A stretch of 64,000 nucleotides of DNA from Tenacibaculum ovolyticum DSM 18103. Its GTDB lineage: Bacteria > Bacteroidota > Bacteroidia > Flavobacteriales > Flavobacteriaceae. The stretch lies in assembly GCF_000430545.1 (NCBI RefSeq), contig NZ_AUMF01000013.1, positions 62,001 through 126,000 on the forward strand, read 5' to 3'. Under the pieces are notes generated by a model, which was not told where the DNA came from, made no database searches, and saw nothing but the letters and a program-made list of their open reading frames with translations. This document shows positions 1-11,089 of this stretch, piece after piece (the stretch's first letter is position 1; every line of letters begins with the position of its first letter). The position numbers were made by a program, and so were the translations under genes.

Positions 1-1243
1 TTCCTGCTTGTTCTTCATCTTCATTGTCATTTCCTTCTAAATACACTTTTAGAAAACCATCAAACTTTATCATTTCACCATTTGCAGTGAATATTTTTGA
101 ATTTTCTGTATTCTCAATCTTAAAGTTAGTTCTCTCTAATTGTGCATCGCTCATTTGAGAAGCCAACGTTCTCTTCCAAATTAAATCATACAATCTATTT
201 TGATCATACTCTGTATTAATAGAATGTGCTTTCATGCTTGTCGGACGAATTGCTTCATGGGCCTCTTGAGCACCTTTCGTTTTCGATTTAAAAACACGTT
301 GCTTACTATATTCTTTTCCGTAATAATTCGTAATCTCTTCTTCGGCAGCATTTCTTGCATCAACAGATAAATTTACACTATCTGTTCTCATATAAGTAAT
401 TAAACCGGCTTCATACAAACGTTGTGCTACCTGCATTGTTTTTGCAACTGGAAACCCTAATTTCCTTGATGCTTCCTGTTGTAATGTTGATGTAGTAAAT
501 GGTGCAGCTGGAGATTTTTTTGCTGGTTTTTTTGTTAACTCTGCAATAGAAAAATCTGCATTCGCGCATGATTTTAAAAATTCTTCAGCAGATTTTTTAG
601 AATCGAAATTCTTTGGAATCGTTGCTTTAAAAGTTTTCCCTTCATTATTAGAAAACTCAGCAATTACTTTATAATGTGTAGCAGATACAAAGCCTTGTAT
701 ACTTCTTTCTCTCTCTACAATTAATCTTACAGCAACAGACTGAACTCTACCTGCTGATAATCCTCCTTTTACTTTACGCCATAAAACTGGCGACAATTCA
801 TACCCAACAAGCCTATCTAAAACTCTACGTGCTTGTTGTGCATTTACCATATTATAGTCTATATCTCTTGGATTTTCGACTGCTTTTAAAATGGCATTTT
901 TTGTAATTTCATGAAAAACAATACGCTTTGTATTTTCATCCTTTAATTTTAGTTGTTCTTTTAAATGCCATGCAATTGCCTCTCCTTCTCGATCCTCATC
1001 ACTCGCTAACCAAACAGTGTCTGCTTTTTTAACTAACGCTTTTAATTTCTTAACAACTGGCTTCTTATCATCAGAAACAATGTATTTCGGACTAAAATCT
1101 CCATCAACATCAATTCCTAACTCTTTAGATGGCAAATCTGCAATATGACCATAACTAGACTCTACTTGAAAATCTTTTCCTAAAAATTTTTCAATCGTTT
1201 TTGCCTTTGCAGGTGACTCAACTATAACTAAATTTTTTGCCAT
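1..1243 (-). CDS. topA: DNA topoisomerase I (N-terminal part, cut by window edge)
   Basis: Type IA topoisomerase that relaxes negative supercoils through a 5'-phosphotyrosine intermediate. About 414 residues are visible from the ATG at 1243; the rest, with the zinc-finger tail, lies left of the window. The N-terminus opens with the TOPRIM signature (KNLVIVESPAKAKTIEKFLG, with the catalytic Glu at residue 9) and the acidic DREGE stretch is at residues 84-88. The active-site Tyr is in GLITYMRTDS, near residue 284. It is divergent from miaB with a ~190-base spacer. Identity is secure; only completeness is unknown. Confidence 0.97.
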   Translation of the reverse strand, partial: MAKNLVIVESPAKAKTIEKFLGKDFQVESSYGHIADLPSKELGIDVDGDFSPKYIVSDDKKPVVKKLKALVKKADTVWLASDEDREGEAIAWHLKEQLKLKDENTKRIVFHEITKNAILKAVENPRDIDYNMVNAQQARRVLDRLVGYELSPVLWRKVKGGLSAGRVQSVAVRLIVERERSIQGFVSATHYKVIAEFSNNEGKTFKATIPKNFDSKKSAEEFLKSCANADFSIAELTKKPAKKSPAAPFTTSTLQQEASRKLGFPVAKTMQVAQRLYEAGLITYMRTDSVNLSVDARNAAEEEITNYYGKEYSKQRVFKSKTKGAQEAHEAIRPTSMKAHSINTEYDQNRLYDLIWKRTLASQMSDAQLERTNFKIENTENSKIFTANGEMIKFDGFLKVYLEGNDNEDEEQAG

Positions 1244-1385
1244 ATCTCTCTTCAATTATCTTTTTCACACCATATATAATGATGCTTTTCAATTTGCAAA
1301 AGTAGAATCTTTTTTTTAATAAAAAATTTTTTGTTGCATTTTACGTATAAAAACTACATTTATCTAGATAATAATTTTCTGCCAA

Positions 1386-1420
1386 TTTGTCACCTGTTTT
1401 ATATTTTGGTTGTATCTTTG
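1386..1420 (+). promoter_or_regulatory. Bacteroidota-type promoter of miaB
   Basis: TTTG at 1386-1389 and TATCTTTG at 1413-1420, separated by 23 bases, match the Bacteroidota -33/-7 consensus (TTG, 17-23 bases, TAnnTTTG). The box sits 14 bases before the first ATG of miaB, which argues against the upstream TTG codon at 1387 being the start. Confidence 0.6.
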
Positions 1421-1434
1421 CAACCATTTTTAAT

Positions 1435-2895
1435 ATGAATATGGAGCACACTGAAAAGGTTATAGATGAACAAATACAAGGGCAAGCTCTTGTTACTGAT
1501 AAGAAAAAAGAAAATACTAAAAAATTATTTATAGAAAGTTACGGTTGTCAAATGAACATGAACGACAGCGAAATAGTAGCTTCTATTTTAGCAGAACAAG
1601 GCTTTAACACCACACAAGTTTTAGAAGATGCTGATTTAGTTTTAGTAAATACTTGCTCTATCAGAGAAAAAGCTGAAACAACCATTCGTAAACGTTTACA
1701 AAAATACAATGCCGTTAAAAAGGTAAACCCAACGATGAAAGTTGGAGTTTTAGGTTGTATGGCAGAACGTTTAAAGGAAAAGTTTTTAGAGGAAGAAAAA
1801 ATCGTTGATTTGGTTGTTGGACCAGATGCCTATAGAGACTTACCTAATTTACTAGATGAAATTGATGCTGGTAGAGATGCTATAAATGTAATTTTATCGA
1901 AAGAAGAAACTTATGGTGATGTAGCTCCTGTTCGTTTAAACTCTAACGGAGTTTCAGCATTCGTATCTATTACTCGTGGCTGTGACAATATGTGTACTTT
2001 TTGTGTAGTTCCGTTTACTAGAGGTCGTGAAAGAAGTAGAGATCCTAAAAGTATTTTAGAAGAAATTAGATCTATGAACGATCAAAACTTTAAAGAAATT
2101 ACTTTATTAGGTCAAAATGTTGATAGTTACCTTTGGTATGGCGGTGGTCTAAAAAAAGATTTCAAGAAAGCTTCTGAAATGATGCAAGCTACTGCCGTAG
2201 ACTTTGCTCAATTATTAGATATGGCCGCAACTGAATTTCCTAAAATGAGATTCCGTTTTGCAACTTCTAATCCACAAGATATGAGTTTAGACGTTATTCA
2301 TACAATGGCTAAACACAAGAACATTTGTAAATATCTTCATTTACCTGTTCAAAGTGGAAGTAATAACATGTTAAAAGCCATGAACCGTCAACACACTCGT
2401 GAAGAATACATGGAATTGGTTGACAATATCTTTAGAATTATTCCAGAGATGTCTCTATCACAAGATATGATTGTTGGTTTTTGTGGGGAAACTGAACAAG
2501 ATCATCAAGATACCTTAGATCTAATGAGATATGTAAAATATGACTTTGGTTTTATGTTTGCCTATTCTGAAAGACCAGGAACTTTGGCTGCTAAAAAAAT
2601 GCCAGACGATGTACCTTTCGCTACAAAGAAAAGACGTTTACAAGAAATTATAGACCTACAACAAGAACACGCCTTATACAGAACACAACAACATTTAGGA
2701 AAAGTTGAAGAATTTTTAATTGAAGGAACTTCTAAAAAAAATCCGAATGAATGGAAAGCTAGAAATACACAAAACACAGTAGCTGTTTTTCCTAAGGAAA
2801 ATTATAAATTAGGTGAATTTGTAATGATAAAAATAGAAGATTGTACTTCTGCAACCTTAAAAGGAACTGTTATTGGATATTCGGATAATAATTAA
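1435..2895 (+). CDS. miaB: tRNA-2-methylthio-N6-dimethylallyladenosine synthase
   Basis: Radical-SAM methylthiotransferase that adds the 2-methylthio group to i6A37 of tRNAs reading UNN codons. The order is an N-terminal UPF0004 domain with cluster cysteines (SYGCQMN, NTCSIRE, LGCMAER), a radical-SAM core with the CxxxCxxC triad in RGCDNMCTFC (first Cys near residue 183) and a C-terminal TRAM domain. About 486 residues, usual for MiaB. The frame stays open upstream to a TTG at 1387, but that stretch contains the promoter; ATG 1435 or ATG 1441 is the likely start. The sigma-54 activator gene follows 17 bases downstream. Confidence 0.96.
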   Translation: MNMEHTEKVIDEQIQGQALVTDKKKENTKKLFIESYGCQMNMNDSEIVASILAEQGFNTTQVLEDADLVLVNTCSIREKAETTIRKRLQKYNAVKKVNPTMKVGVLGCMAERLKEKFLEEEKIVDLVVGPDAYRDLPNLLDEIDAGRDAINVILSKEETYGDVAPVRLNSNGVSAFVSITRGCDNMCTFCVVPFTRGRERSRDPKSILEEIRSMNDQNFKEITLLGQNVDSYLWYGGGLKKDFKKASEMMQATAVDFAQLLDMAATEFPKMRFRFATSNPQDMSLDVIHTMAKHKNICKYLHLPVQSGSNNMLKAMNRQHTREEYMELVDNIFRIIPEMSLSQDMIVGFCGETEQDHQDTLDLMRYVKYDFGFMFAYSERPGTLAAKKMPDDVPFATKKRRLQEIIDLQQEHALYRTQQHLGKVEEFLIEGTSKKNPNEWKARNTQNTVAVFPKENYKLGEFVMIKIEDCTSATLKGTVIGYSDNN

Positions 2896-2912
2896 AAACT
2901 ACCTTCAAAGAA

Positions 2913-4142
2913 ATGGAAAACCTACAAGCTATAAAACAACGTTTTGGTATTATCGGAAACGATATACAGTTAAACCGTGCTATTGAAAAAGCAATTCGTG
3001 TTGCTCCAACAGATATTTCGGTTTTAGTTACTGGTGAAAGCGGTGTAGGTAAAGAAAATATACCAAAAATAATTCATCAATTATCACACAGAAAGCATGC
3101 AAAATACATAGCTGTTAACTGTGGGGCTATTCCTGAAGGAACTATTGACAGTGAATTATTCGGTCATGAAAAAGGTGCTTTTACCGGAGCAACAACTTCA
3201 CGTAAAGGATATTTTGAAGTTGCCGATGGAGGAACTATTTTCTTAGATGAAGTTGGTGAATTACCACTAACAACACAAGTACGTTTATTACGTGTTTTAG
3301 AAAATGGTGAATTTATAAAGGTAGGATCATCACAAGTACAAAAAACAGATGTACGTATTGTAGCTGCTACAAACGTAAATATGCAGCAAGCAATTTCAAA
3401 AGAAAAATTTAGAGAAGACTTATACTACCGTTTAAGCACCATCGAAATTGATTTACCTCCTTTACGCGACAGAAATGAAGATATTCATTTATTGTTTAGA
3501 AAATTTGCATCTGATTTCGCTCAAAAATATAGAATGCCCACTATTCGACTAGATGAAAATGCTGTGAAAGTATTATTAAACTATCGTTTCCCTGGTAATA
3601 TTCGTCAATTAAGAAATTTAGCTGAACAAATTTCTGTTGTAGAAGAAAGTCGCCTAATCACAGTAGAAAAACTAATTCAATACCTTCCTAAAAACAAAGG
3701 AAATTTACCTGCTGTAGTTGGAGAAAAATCTAGTAATTCAGATTTTGCCAATGAACGAGATATTATGTATAAAATCTTGTTTGACATGCGAAATGATATT
3801 AATGATTTAAAAAAACTTACGCTAGATTTGATGCAGAATGGTGATGCAGAACAGGTGAAAGAAGAAAATCACGGATTAATAGAGCGAATTTACCAAAAAC
3901 AAGAGCAACCAGAATCTCAAAACATAGAGGTTGTTCAAATTCCGCAATCTTCATCAGTTCAAAATAATTACGAGTATGCTGAGACGATTGAAGAAGATGA
4001 AAATTTATCATTGCAAGAAAAGGAAATTGAAATGATACGAAAGTCTTTAGAAAAAAACAGCAATAAACGTAAATTAGCTGCTAAAGAACTAGGTATCTCT
4101 GAACGAACCTTATATAGAAAAATAAAACAGTACGATTTATAA
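2913..4142 (+). CDS. Sigma-54-dependent transcriptional activator without receiver domain
   Basis: AAA+ activator of sigma-54 RNA polymerase. Visible are Walker A GESGVGKE (41-48), the sigma-54 contact loop GAFTGA (88-93), Walker B GGTIFLDEVGE (106-116), the arginine-rich ELYYRL-like segment (seen as DLYYRLSTIEI) and a C-terminal Fis-type helix-turn-helix (LAAKELGISERTLYRKIKQ) ending the protein. There is no response-regulator receiver or GAF domain: the AAA+ module starts about 13 residues in, so control must come from expression or a partner. A Glu/Gln-rich linker lies between AAA+ and HTH. It is probably cotranscribed with miaB. Target genes cannot be read from the window. Confidence 0.93.
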   Translation: MENLQAIKQRFGIIGNDIQLNRAIEKAIRVAPTDISVLVTGESGVGKENIPKIIHQLSHRKHAKYIAVNCGAIPEGTIDSELFGHEKGAFTGATTSRKGYFEVADGGTIFLDEVGELPLTTQVRLLRVLENGEFIKVGSSQVQKTDVRIVAATNVNMQQAISKEKFREDLYYRLSTIEIDLPPLRDRNEDIHLLFRKFASDFAQKYRMPTIRLDENAVKVLLNYRFPGNIRQLRNLAEQISVVEESRLITVEKLIQYLPKNKGNLPAVVGEKSSNSDFANERDIMYKILFDMRNDINDLKKLTLDLMQNGDAEQVKEENHGLIERIYQKQEQPESQNIEVVQIPQSSSVQNNYEYAETIEEDENLSLQEKEIEMIRKSLEKNSNKRKLAAKELGISERTLYRKIKQYDL

Positions 4143-4185
4143 AATTGTATATTATATAACACCCAAATTGTTTATTTTTGATTTT

Positions 4186-4692
4186 ATGAAAAAACTTTTT
4201 TACAACCTTATTTTCATTACCACAACCATTATAATGATAGGTTGTGGAGCCTATTCATTTACTGGTGGAAATACAGGAAAAGCCAAAACCATACAAGTTG
4301 ATTTTTTTCAAAACCAAGCGCCTTTAATCGAGCCTACTCTAAGTCAAAAATTCACACAAGATTTACGTGATTTATTTACACGTCAAACCAATTTAACCTT
4401 AGTGAACTCTTCGGGTGATTTGCATTTTTCGGGTGAAATTACTGATTACAGAATTACACCGATGAGCGCAACTGCAAACCAAACAGCTGCACAAAACCGA
4501 TTAACAATTACCGTAAATGTTGTTTACGAAAATAGGTTAGAAGAAAAAGATAGTTTTGAAAAACGTTTTTCTTTTTACCATGATTATGGTGCTACTCAAC
4601 AATTAACAGGTGGTATATTAGATACTGCTTTAAAAGAAATTCTAGAAAGAATTACACAAGATATTTTTAATGCCTCAGTTGCTAAATGGTAA
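4186..4692 (+). CDS. lptE: LptE-family LPS-assembly lipoprotein
   Basis: Small outer-membrane lipoprotein of the family that plugs LptD and helps insert lipopolysaccharide. About 168 residues: a signal peptide ending in a lipobox (MIGCGAYSFTGG, Cys near residue 21), then a short alpha/beta domain typical of Bacteroidota LptE. A TTG six codons upstream gives a longer frame, but ATG 4186 starts the signal peptide. TATTTTTG at 4173-4180 is an exact -7 box only five bases before this ATG, so the transcript could be nearly leaderless. The next gene overlaps its last 23 bases, and the position before secG is conserved in the family. Confidence 0.85.
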   Translation: MKKLFYNLIFITTTIIMIGCGAYSFTGGNTGKAKTIQVDFFQNQAPLIEPTLSQKFTQDLRDLFTRQTNLTLVNSSGDLHFSGEITDYRITPMSATANQTAAQNRLTITVNVVYENRLEEKDSFEKRFSFYHDYGATQQLTGGILDTALKEILERITQDIFNASVAKW

Positions 4693-5434
4693 AACATTGA
4701 ATAAAGAAAAATACATACAAATATTAAAAAAACCAGCATTGATTTCGCATGAAAATAGTGCTGAGTTAAAAAGTATTATTAAGATACACCCCTATTTTCA
4801 ATCAGCAAAAGCATTACATTTAAAAATCTTAAAAACTCAAGAAAGCTATAAGTATAATAACGAATTAAAACTTACAGCTGCGCAAACCACAGATCGCACT
4901 GTTTTATTCGACTTTATTACTTCTAAGACTTTTAAGGAAACCCCTATTAAAAAAGAGGAAAAATTAAGTTTAAAAGAAATTCTTCTTCCTAAGAAAAAAA
5001 CAACATTAGTTGCTACTATTAAAAAGGATTTAGCAATTGGAAAACCACTCGCATTTACACAAGATGAATCTTTCTCTTTTAATCAATGGCTCCAACTCTC
5101 TTCTGAAACTACAATTACAAGAGATAAGCCTTTAATTAAAGAAAAATTATCACCTACTAAAAGCGCTGGTAAAAATGCAATTATTGATCGTTTTATAGAA
5201 ACTTCACCGAAAATATCTAGACCGAGTAAGACCAATCCTTCTGATGTTAAAATCGTTGAAAAGAAACAAAACTCGCAATTAGCTACAGAAACATTAGCTA
5301 AAGTTTACCTTGAACAAAAGAAATATGAAAGTGCTATACAAGCTTATAAAATATTAAGTTTGAAATATCCAGAAAAAAGTGGTTTCTTTGCAGACCAAAT
5401 TAAAAGAATACAAATTTTACAAAAAAATAAATAA
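4670..5434 (+). CDS. Conserved TPR-tail protein between lptE and secG
   Basis: A 254-residue protein with no signal peptide or membrane segment. The N-terminal half is Lys-rich and low in features; the C-terminal ~55 residues form one clear TPR-like helix pair (ATETLAKVYLEQKKYESAIQ and following, then LKYPEKSGFFADQ). It overlaps lptE by 23 bases and its stop overlaps the secG start by one base, so the three genes look translationally coupled. Proteins at this locus in Flavobacteriaceae are usually called hypothetical or TPR proteins. A role near the envelope is inferred only from neighbours. Confidence 0.8.
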   Translation: MPQLLNGKTLNKEKYIQILKKPALISHENSAELKSIIKIHPYFQSAKALHLKILKTQESYKYNNELKLTAAQTTDRTVLFDFITSKTFKETPIKKEEKLSLKEILLPKKKTTLVATIKKDLAIGKPLAFTQDESFSFNQWLQLSSETTITRDKPLIKEKLSPTKSAGKNAIIDRFIETSPKISRPSKTNPSDVKIVEKKQNSQLATETLAKVYLEQKKYESAIQAYKILSLKYPEKSGFFADQIKRIQILQKNK

Positions 5435-5778
5435 TGACAACTTATACTCTACTTTTGGTGTTAATATTGATTGTTGCAATAGCATTAATCTTAATCGTAA
5501 TGGTACAAAACCCTAAAGGTGGCGGATTATCTTCTTCTTTTGGAGGTGGTGGAGCTCAAAACATTGGTGGTGTACAAAACACTAATAGTTTTTTAGACAA
5601 AGCTACTTGGACTTTAGCAATTGCAATGTTTGCTTTAATTTTAATGGCAAATTTCGCTATTCCTAGAGGTAATACTTCTGATGCACCTCAATTAAATAGT
5701 GCTTTAGAGAATGTAGAAACAACTGCTCCTGCGACTACACCAGCAGCAAACGATACAACAAAAGATAGCGTTAAGTAA
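5434..5778 (+). CDS. secG: Protein-export membrane protein SecG
   Basis: Auxiliary subunit of the SecYEG translocon. The 114 residues contain two hydrophobic segments (about 5-24 and 57-74) joined by a Gly-rich loop (QNPKGGGLSSSFGGGG) that is diagnostic of SecG, then an Ala/Thr-rich tail. It starts inside the stop codon of the preceding gene and is followed by a strong hairpin terminator, so it closes the lptE operon. Confidence 0.93.
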   Translation: MTTYTLLLVLILIVAIALILIVMVQNPKGGGLSSSFGGGGAQNIGGVQNTNSFLDKATWTLAIAMFALILMANFAIPRGNTSDAPQLNSALENVETTAPATTPAANDTTKDSVK

Positions 5779-5800
5779 TCTTACATAAAATAAATATAAA

Positions 5801-5835
5801 AATGCCAACGTAAATGACACGTTGGCATTTTTTAT
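5801..5835 (+). terminator. Rho-independent terminator after secG
   Basis: An 11-bp perfect stem (AATGCCAACGT paired with ACGTTGGCATT) with a 7-base loop and a T run. It separates the secG operon from groES. Confidence 0.9.
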
Positions 5836-5942
5836 GCACACAATTTAAAGTTATTTAGAAAAATTGGCATAAAACTTCTAATGGCATAATTTCTGTCTAT
5901 TTTTATAACTCAAAACAAACACTTAATCATAATTTATATAAA

Positions 5943-6218
5943 ATGGGATTAAACATAAAACCTTTAGCTGATAGAGTTCTTATAGAACCAGCTGCAGCAG
6001 AAACTACTACAGCGTCTGGACTTATCATTCCTGATAATGCAAAAGAGAAACCACAAAAAGGAACTGTTGTTGCTGCTGGAAACGGAACAAAAGATGAGCC
6101 TTTAACTGTTAAAGTTGGCGATACTGTTTTATACGGTAAGTATGCTGGTACTGAATTAAAGCATGAAGGAAGTGATTATTTGATCATGAGAGAGAGCGAT
6201 ATTTTCGCAATTATCTAA
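5943..6218 (+). CDS. groES: Co-chaperonin GroES
   Basis: A 91-residue heptameric lid of the GroEL chamber. It begins with the family's [12 protein letters not shown], carries the mobile loop ([19 protein letters not shown]) and ends with the conserved [12 protein letters not shown] strand. It lies 105 bases upstream of groEL on the same strand, probably one heat-shock operon. No CIRCE element is visible; the region 5836-5942 gives no exact TAnnTTTG box. Confidence 0.97.
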   Translation: MGLNIKPLADRVLIEPAAAETTTASGLIIPDNAKEKPQKGTVVAAGNGTKDEPLTVKVGDTVLYGKYAGTELKHEGSDYLIMRESDIFAII

Positions 6219-6317
6219 ACTCTACTTCTGTTTTTAGCTTAAAAACACAATTAAAATAATTAGTAAATTATTCTTTTAGTTTAAAAGTAAATCTTTAAAA
6301 CTAAAAACAAAATATAA

Positions 6318-7952
<1,635 letters not shown>

Positions 7953-7979
7953 TCGAGAAGCTCGACACCTAAAATATTA

Positions 7980-8012
7980 AAAACCTCGAAAAATTTCCTC
8001 GGGGTTTTTTTG
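7980..8012 (+). terminator. Terminator after groEL
   Basis: A seven-pair stem (AACCTCG with CGGGGTT, one G-U pair) followed by eight T. A small hairpin (GTCGAG-AAG-CTCGAC, 7953-7967) precedes it directly after the stop codon and is also copied at 10662-10676. Confidence 0.85.
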
Positions 8013-8044
8013 TGGAATGATTTTTGTTAACTTATGTTAAAAAC

Positions 8045-10327
8045 ATGAGGAAAATTACAGCATTACTTATACTACTTATTTTTAATGATTTATACTCTCA
8101 AAAAAGTTCAAAAATAGATTCTGCATATACTGATTACTTTGAAAACACAAGAGAGATACCTTATTTACATTTAAATAAAACTTCTTTTTTAAAAGGTGAG
8201 GAAATATGGTTCCAATCTTATGTAATAGAACAAAACTCTGGTAAACTCCACCCAACCACCTCTAACCTTTATGTTTCTATTTTTAATCAATTAGGTGAGA
8301 TGAAAGATCAACACTTAATTCATATTAAAAACGGAATAGGTAAAGGAAATATTTATATAGATTCAACTTTTAAAGATGAAACATATTTTATCAAAGCATC
8401 TACTAATTGGATGAAGAATTTTAGCGAAGACAATTCTTACATTCAAAAAATAAAAATTATTTATCCAATTAAAAAAGAGAAAAAAACGATTTTTTCAGAA
8501 AATAGTAATTTTGAATTTCAACTCTTTCCAGAAGGTGGACATATAATCGCAAATACAAACAATACTATTGGTATCTTGATTAAAGATTCTAAGAATAAAG
8601 GGATAAAAATTAAAAAAGGGCTTATAAAAAATAATCTTGGCGAAATCATTTCTGAATTTGAAAATAACAATTTAGGAATGGGTGTAAAGAAAATTTTTAT
8701 TCCTGAAGATGAAACAATCACTTTTGAAGCTACTTTAGCAAATAATTATATTATAAAAACAAAAACGAGTGTTCCAGAAAAAAAAGGAATAACTATAAAC
8801 TCAGAAACTTTAGATAAAACTTTTAAATTAAATATTATAACTAATAGTAATACTTTAGAAACATTAAACTTAAAAAAATATAGAATTTTGGTACATAACA
8901 CTAGAAATTACAAAAACTATTTTTTTACTTTTAATAAAAAAACTAAAATATATACTTTAATCTTGGATAAACAGGAATTATCAAAAGGAATACATATAAT
9001 TACAGTTTTTAACGAAAAGAACATTCCTATTTTAGAAAGATTAATTTATAATAAATTTGATAAATCATCAATAAACAATTTAAAAATAAGTGCACTAAAA
9101 CCGATGAACGATTCCACAGTCATTCGTATTTCTAATAATTCTAGTGACAAATTATATTTAAGTGCATCTTTTTTACCAAATGTAACCAAAAGCTACAAAC
9201 CTTTAAATAATATATATTCTAAGACTATATTATTACCTTATTTAAAAGGTAATGTCGAAAAACCTAAATATTATTTCAATAAAAAAAATAAAAACAGATT
9301 AAAAGACTTAGACTTATTATTATTAACTCAAGGATGGAGTAAATACGAATGGTCTAACTTATTTAATAAGCCACCTAGCAATCATTTCGAATTTACACAA
9401 GGGATAGATATAAAAGTGCATTTAAACAGGCCACTAAGAAAAAAACAATCTATTCTTATTTATTCTTTAAAAAATAATATCTTCAGGAAGATATTACCAA
9501 ATAAGAAACCTTACATATTAAAAAAATCTTATGTAAAAAAGGGATCCGAAATTCATTTTTCTTTAAAAAACAAAAATGATTTACTAAAAATAAGACCTAT
9601 ACTTTCTTACAATAAAGGAAAAATTTCAGATTATTTAAACTTAGACTATTTAAATAAAATTGATGCTCTTTCCAAAAAGAAAGAAGAAGGAAAAGCTACT
9701 TCTAATTTTTTTAATTTATTAAAAGAAAATGAAATTTTAGATGAAGTAATTATAAATGGGGAAAAAAAGTTTGACAATAACACATCTTTAATTGCAAATT
9801 CCTTTAAAAAAATTAATTTCAAAGAATTACCCTTTGCTAAAACAAGTTTAATTCAGTTTTTAGAACACGTATATGATCGATATAAATATTCAAGACATTA
9901 CTTAGGTGTTTTTTATTTAAATGGAGAAAAGATGAGTAGAACCAATTCTGTAATGGGGATATCTATGAATCAAGTAAGAGAAGTAAGAATAGGAGCACCA
10001 TCTTTCGGTAGGGCAAAAGAAATTCACATCTATACGTATTCATCAACAGAATTGAATAAATTAAATATAAAAACTACTGGAGTCAAACTCCCAATAGGTT
10101 TTCAAGAAAATAAAGAATATTACCAACCTAAATACTCATCTTATAACAACGATACATATACAAGTTTTGGCGCAATTTACTGGAAACCTAACATCGTCAT
10201 TGAACCCTTTTCTGAAATAGAGTTTGAAATTCCTTTAAACTCTCAAGAAATTATAAATGGCTACTTTGAAGGAATTTATCACTCAGGTAAATTACTTTCT
10301 AATAAAAAAATTATAAAAATTGATTGA
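8045..10327 (+). CDS. Exported MG2-type surface protein of Bacteroidota
   Basis: A 760-residue secreted protein: a signal peptide (MRKITALLILLIFNDLYSQ) precedes a macroglobulin-type MG2 segment (IPYLHLNKTSFLKGEEIWFQ and following), beta-rich middle domains, and a C-terminal part with DEVIINGEKK and a plug-like stretch, an arrangement common in Bacteroidota proteins linked to TonB-type outer-membrane systems. ATG 8045 starts the signal peptide; the upstream TTG at 8024 adds only seven residues. The gene is more A-rich than its neighbours and stands alone between groEL and a partial groEL copy, which suggests it arrived by recombination. Exact function unknown. Confidence 0.75.
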   Translation: MRKITALLILLIFNDLYSQKSSKIDSAYTDYFENTREIPYLHLNKTSFLKGEEIWFQSYVIEQNSGKLHPTTSNLYVSIFNQLGEMKDQHLIHIKNGIGKGNIYIDSTFKDETYFIKASTNWMKNFSEDNSYIQKIKIIYPIKKEKKTIFSENSNFEFQLFPEGGHIIANTNNTIGILIKDSKNKGIKIKKGLIKNNLGEIISEFENNNLGMGVKKIFIPEDETITFEATLANNYIIKTKTSVPEKKGITINSETLDKTFKLNIITNSNTLETLNLKKYRILVHNTRNYKNYFFTFNKKTKIYTLILDKQELSKGIHIITVFNEKNIPILERLIYNKFDKSSINNLKISALKPMNDSTVIRISNNSSDKLYLSASFLPNVTKSYKPLNNIYSKTILLPYLKGNVEKPKYYFNKKNKNRLKDLDLLLLTQGWSKYEWSNLFNKPPSNHFEFTQGIDIKVHLNRPLRKKQSILIYSLKNNIFRKILPNKKPYILKKSYVKKGSEIHFSLKNKNDLLKIRPILSYNKGKISDYLNLDYLNKIDALSKKKEEGKATSNFFNLLKENEILDEVIINGEKKFDNNTSLIANSFKKINFKELPFAKTSLIQFLEHVYDRYKYSRHYLGVFYLNGEKMSRTNSVMGISMNQVREVRIGAPSFGRAKEIHIYTYSSTELNKLNIKTTGVKLPIGFQENKEYYQPKYSSYNNDTYTSFGAIYWKPNIVIEPFSEIEFEIPLNSQEIINGYFEGIYHSGKLLSNKKIIKID

Positions 10328-10411
10328 TTTTAACAAATTCCTATACTAATAATTACTCTTCAGAGTATAGAGTAAACTACAGCTATATAAATTATTAAAA
10401 ACACAAGTGAA

Positions 10412-10681
10412 AGAAGGTTCTGTAGTTATTAATAAAGTTTTAGAAGGTTAAAAAGACTTTGGTTATGATGCTAAATCTGAAGCATATGTAAATATGTTAG
10501 ATGCTGGTATTATTCATCCTAAAAAAGTAACTCGTGTTGCTTTAGAAAATGCTGCTTCTGTAGCAGGTATGATCTTAACTACCGAATGTGCTTTAATTGA
10601 TATTAAAGAAGATGCTCCTGCAATGCCTCCAATGGGTGGTGGAATACCAGGAATGATGTAGTCGAGAAGCTCGACACCTAA
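10412..10681 (+). pseudogene. Duplicated 3' end of groEL
   Basis: About 270 bases match groEL 7703-7972 with no gaps and five substitutions. One changes GAA to TAA at 10449-10451, and others give Asp to His, Met to Ile and two silent changes. The match includes the groEL stop codon and the small GTCGAG/CTCGAC hairpin after it. There is no start, so it cannot make a chaperonin. It is a footprint of a duplication or integration that placed the MG2 gene after groEL. Confidence 0.95.
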
Positions 10682-10687
10682 ACACAA

Positions 10688-10722
10688 AAAACCTCGATAA
10701 TATTAATTATCGAGGTTTTATT
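10688..10722. terminator. Bidirectional terminator after the groEL copy
   Basis: A long stem (AAAACCTCGATAAT paired with ATTATCGAGGTTTT) with A and T tracts on both sides. It resembles the groEL terminator at its core but is extended, and also serves the converging gene ending at 10723. Confidence 0.85.
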
Positions 10723-11004
10723 TTAATCTCTTACTAACCGAATGATTATCTTAATTACAACAAAAGCTATAAAAACATAAGTCCATACTGAGGTTTTGCC
10801 TCCATCTTCTCCACCATCGTTATCATAATCTTTATACCTTTCTTTAGCTATCGCTTTTTGCTCTTCTTTAGGATCAATTAAAAACTCATTACATTGATTT
10901 TCAAAAGTAGGTTTTGCACTTGTTAAAGAGCATATGATACCAATATCACTAAATTTTCTTTTTGTACATATTTTACAATACTGCAATTTTTCGTTTAATT
11001 CCAT
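10723..11004 (-). CDS. Small Cys-containing membrane protein, unknown
   Basis: A 93-residue protein. The N-terminal half has Cys residues in a zinc-ribbon-like pattern (YCKICTKRKF, IICSLT, NQCNEF), the middle is charged (KERYKDYDNDGGEDGG), and residues about 71-89 form one membrane helix. This layout is shared by small flavobacterial proteins of unknown function. It ends at the bidirectional terminator and has its own upstream spacer. Metal binding is inferred only from the Cys spacing. Confidence 0.7.
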   Translation of the reverse strand: MELNEKLQYCKICTKRKFSDIGIICSLTSAKPTFENQCNEFLIDPKEEQKAIAKERYKDYDNDGGEDGGKTSVWTYVFIAFVVIKIIIRLVRD

Positions 11005-11089
11005 AATTCACATCACTTTATTTTAGTAGCTAAAATACCGTTTTATGTCAAAAAAATATTAAACAGGCTTAATCTATAATAACTCTAAA

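Noticed and set aside
1387-1434. N-terminal extension of MiaB from a TTG codon
   Set aside because: The stretch contains the promoter (TTTG and TATCTTTG) and adds 16 residues not typical of MiaB; ATG 1435 or 1441 is better.
5836-5942. CIRCE heat-shock operator before groES
   Set aside because: No inverted repeat of the TTAGCACTC type is present.
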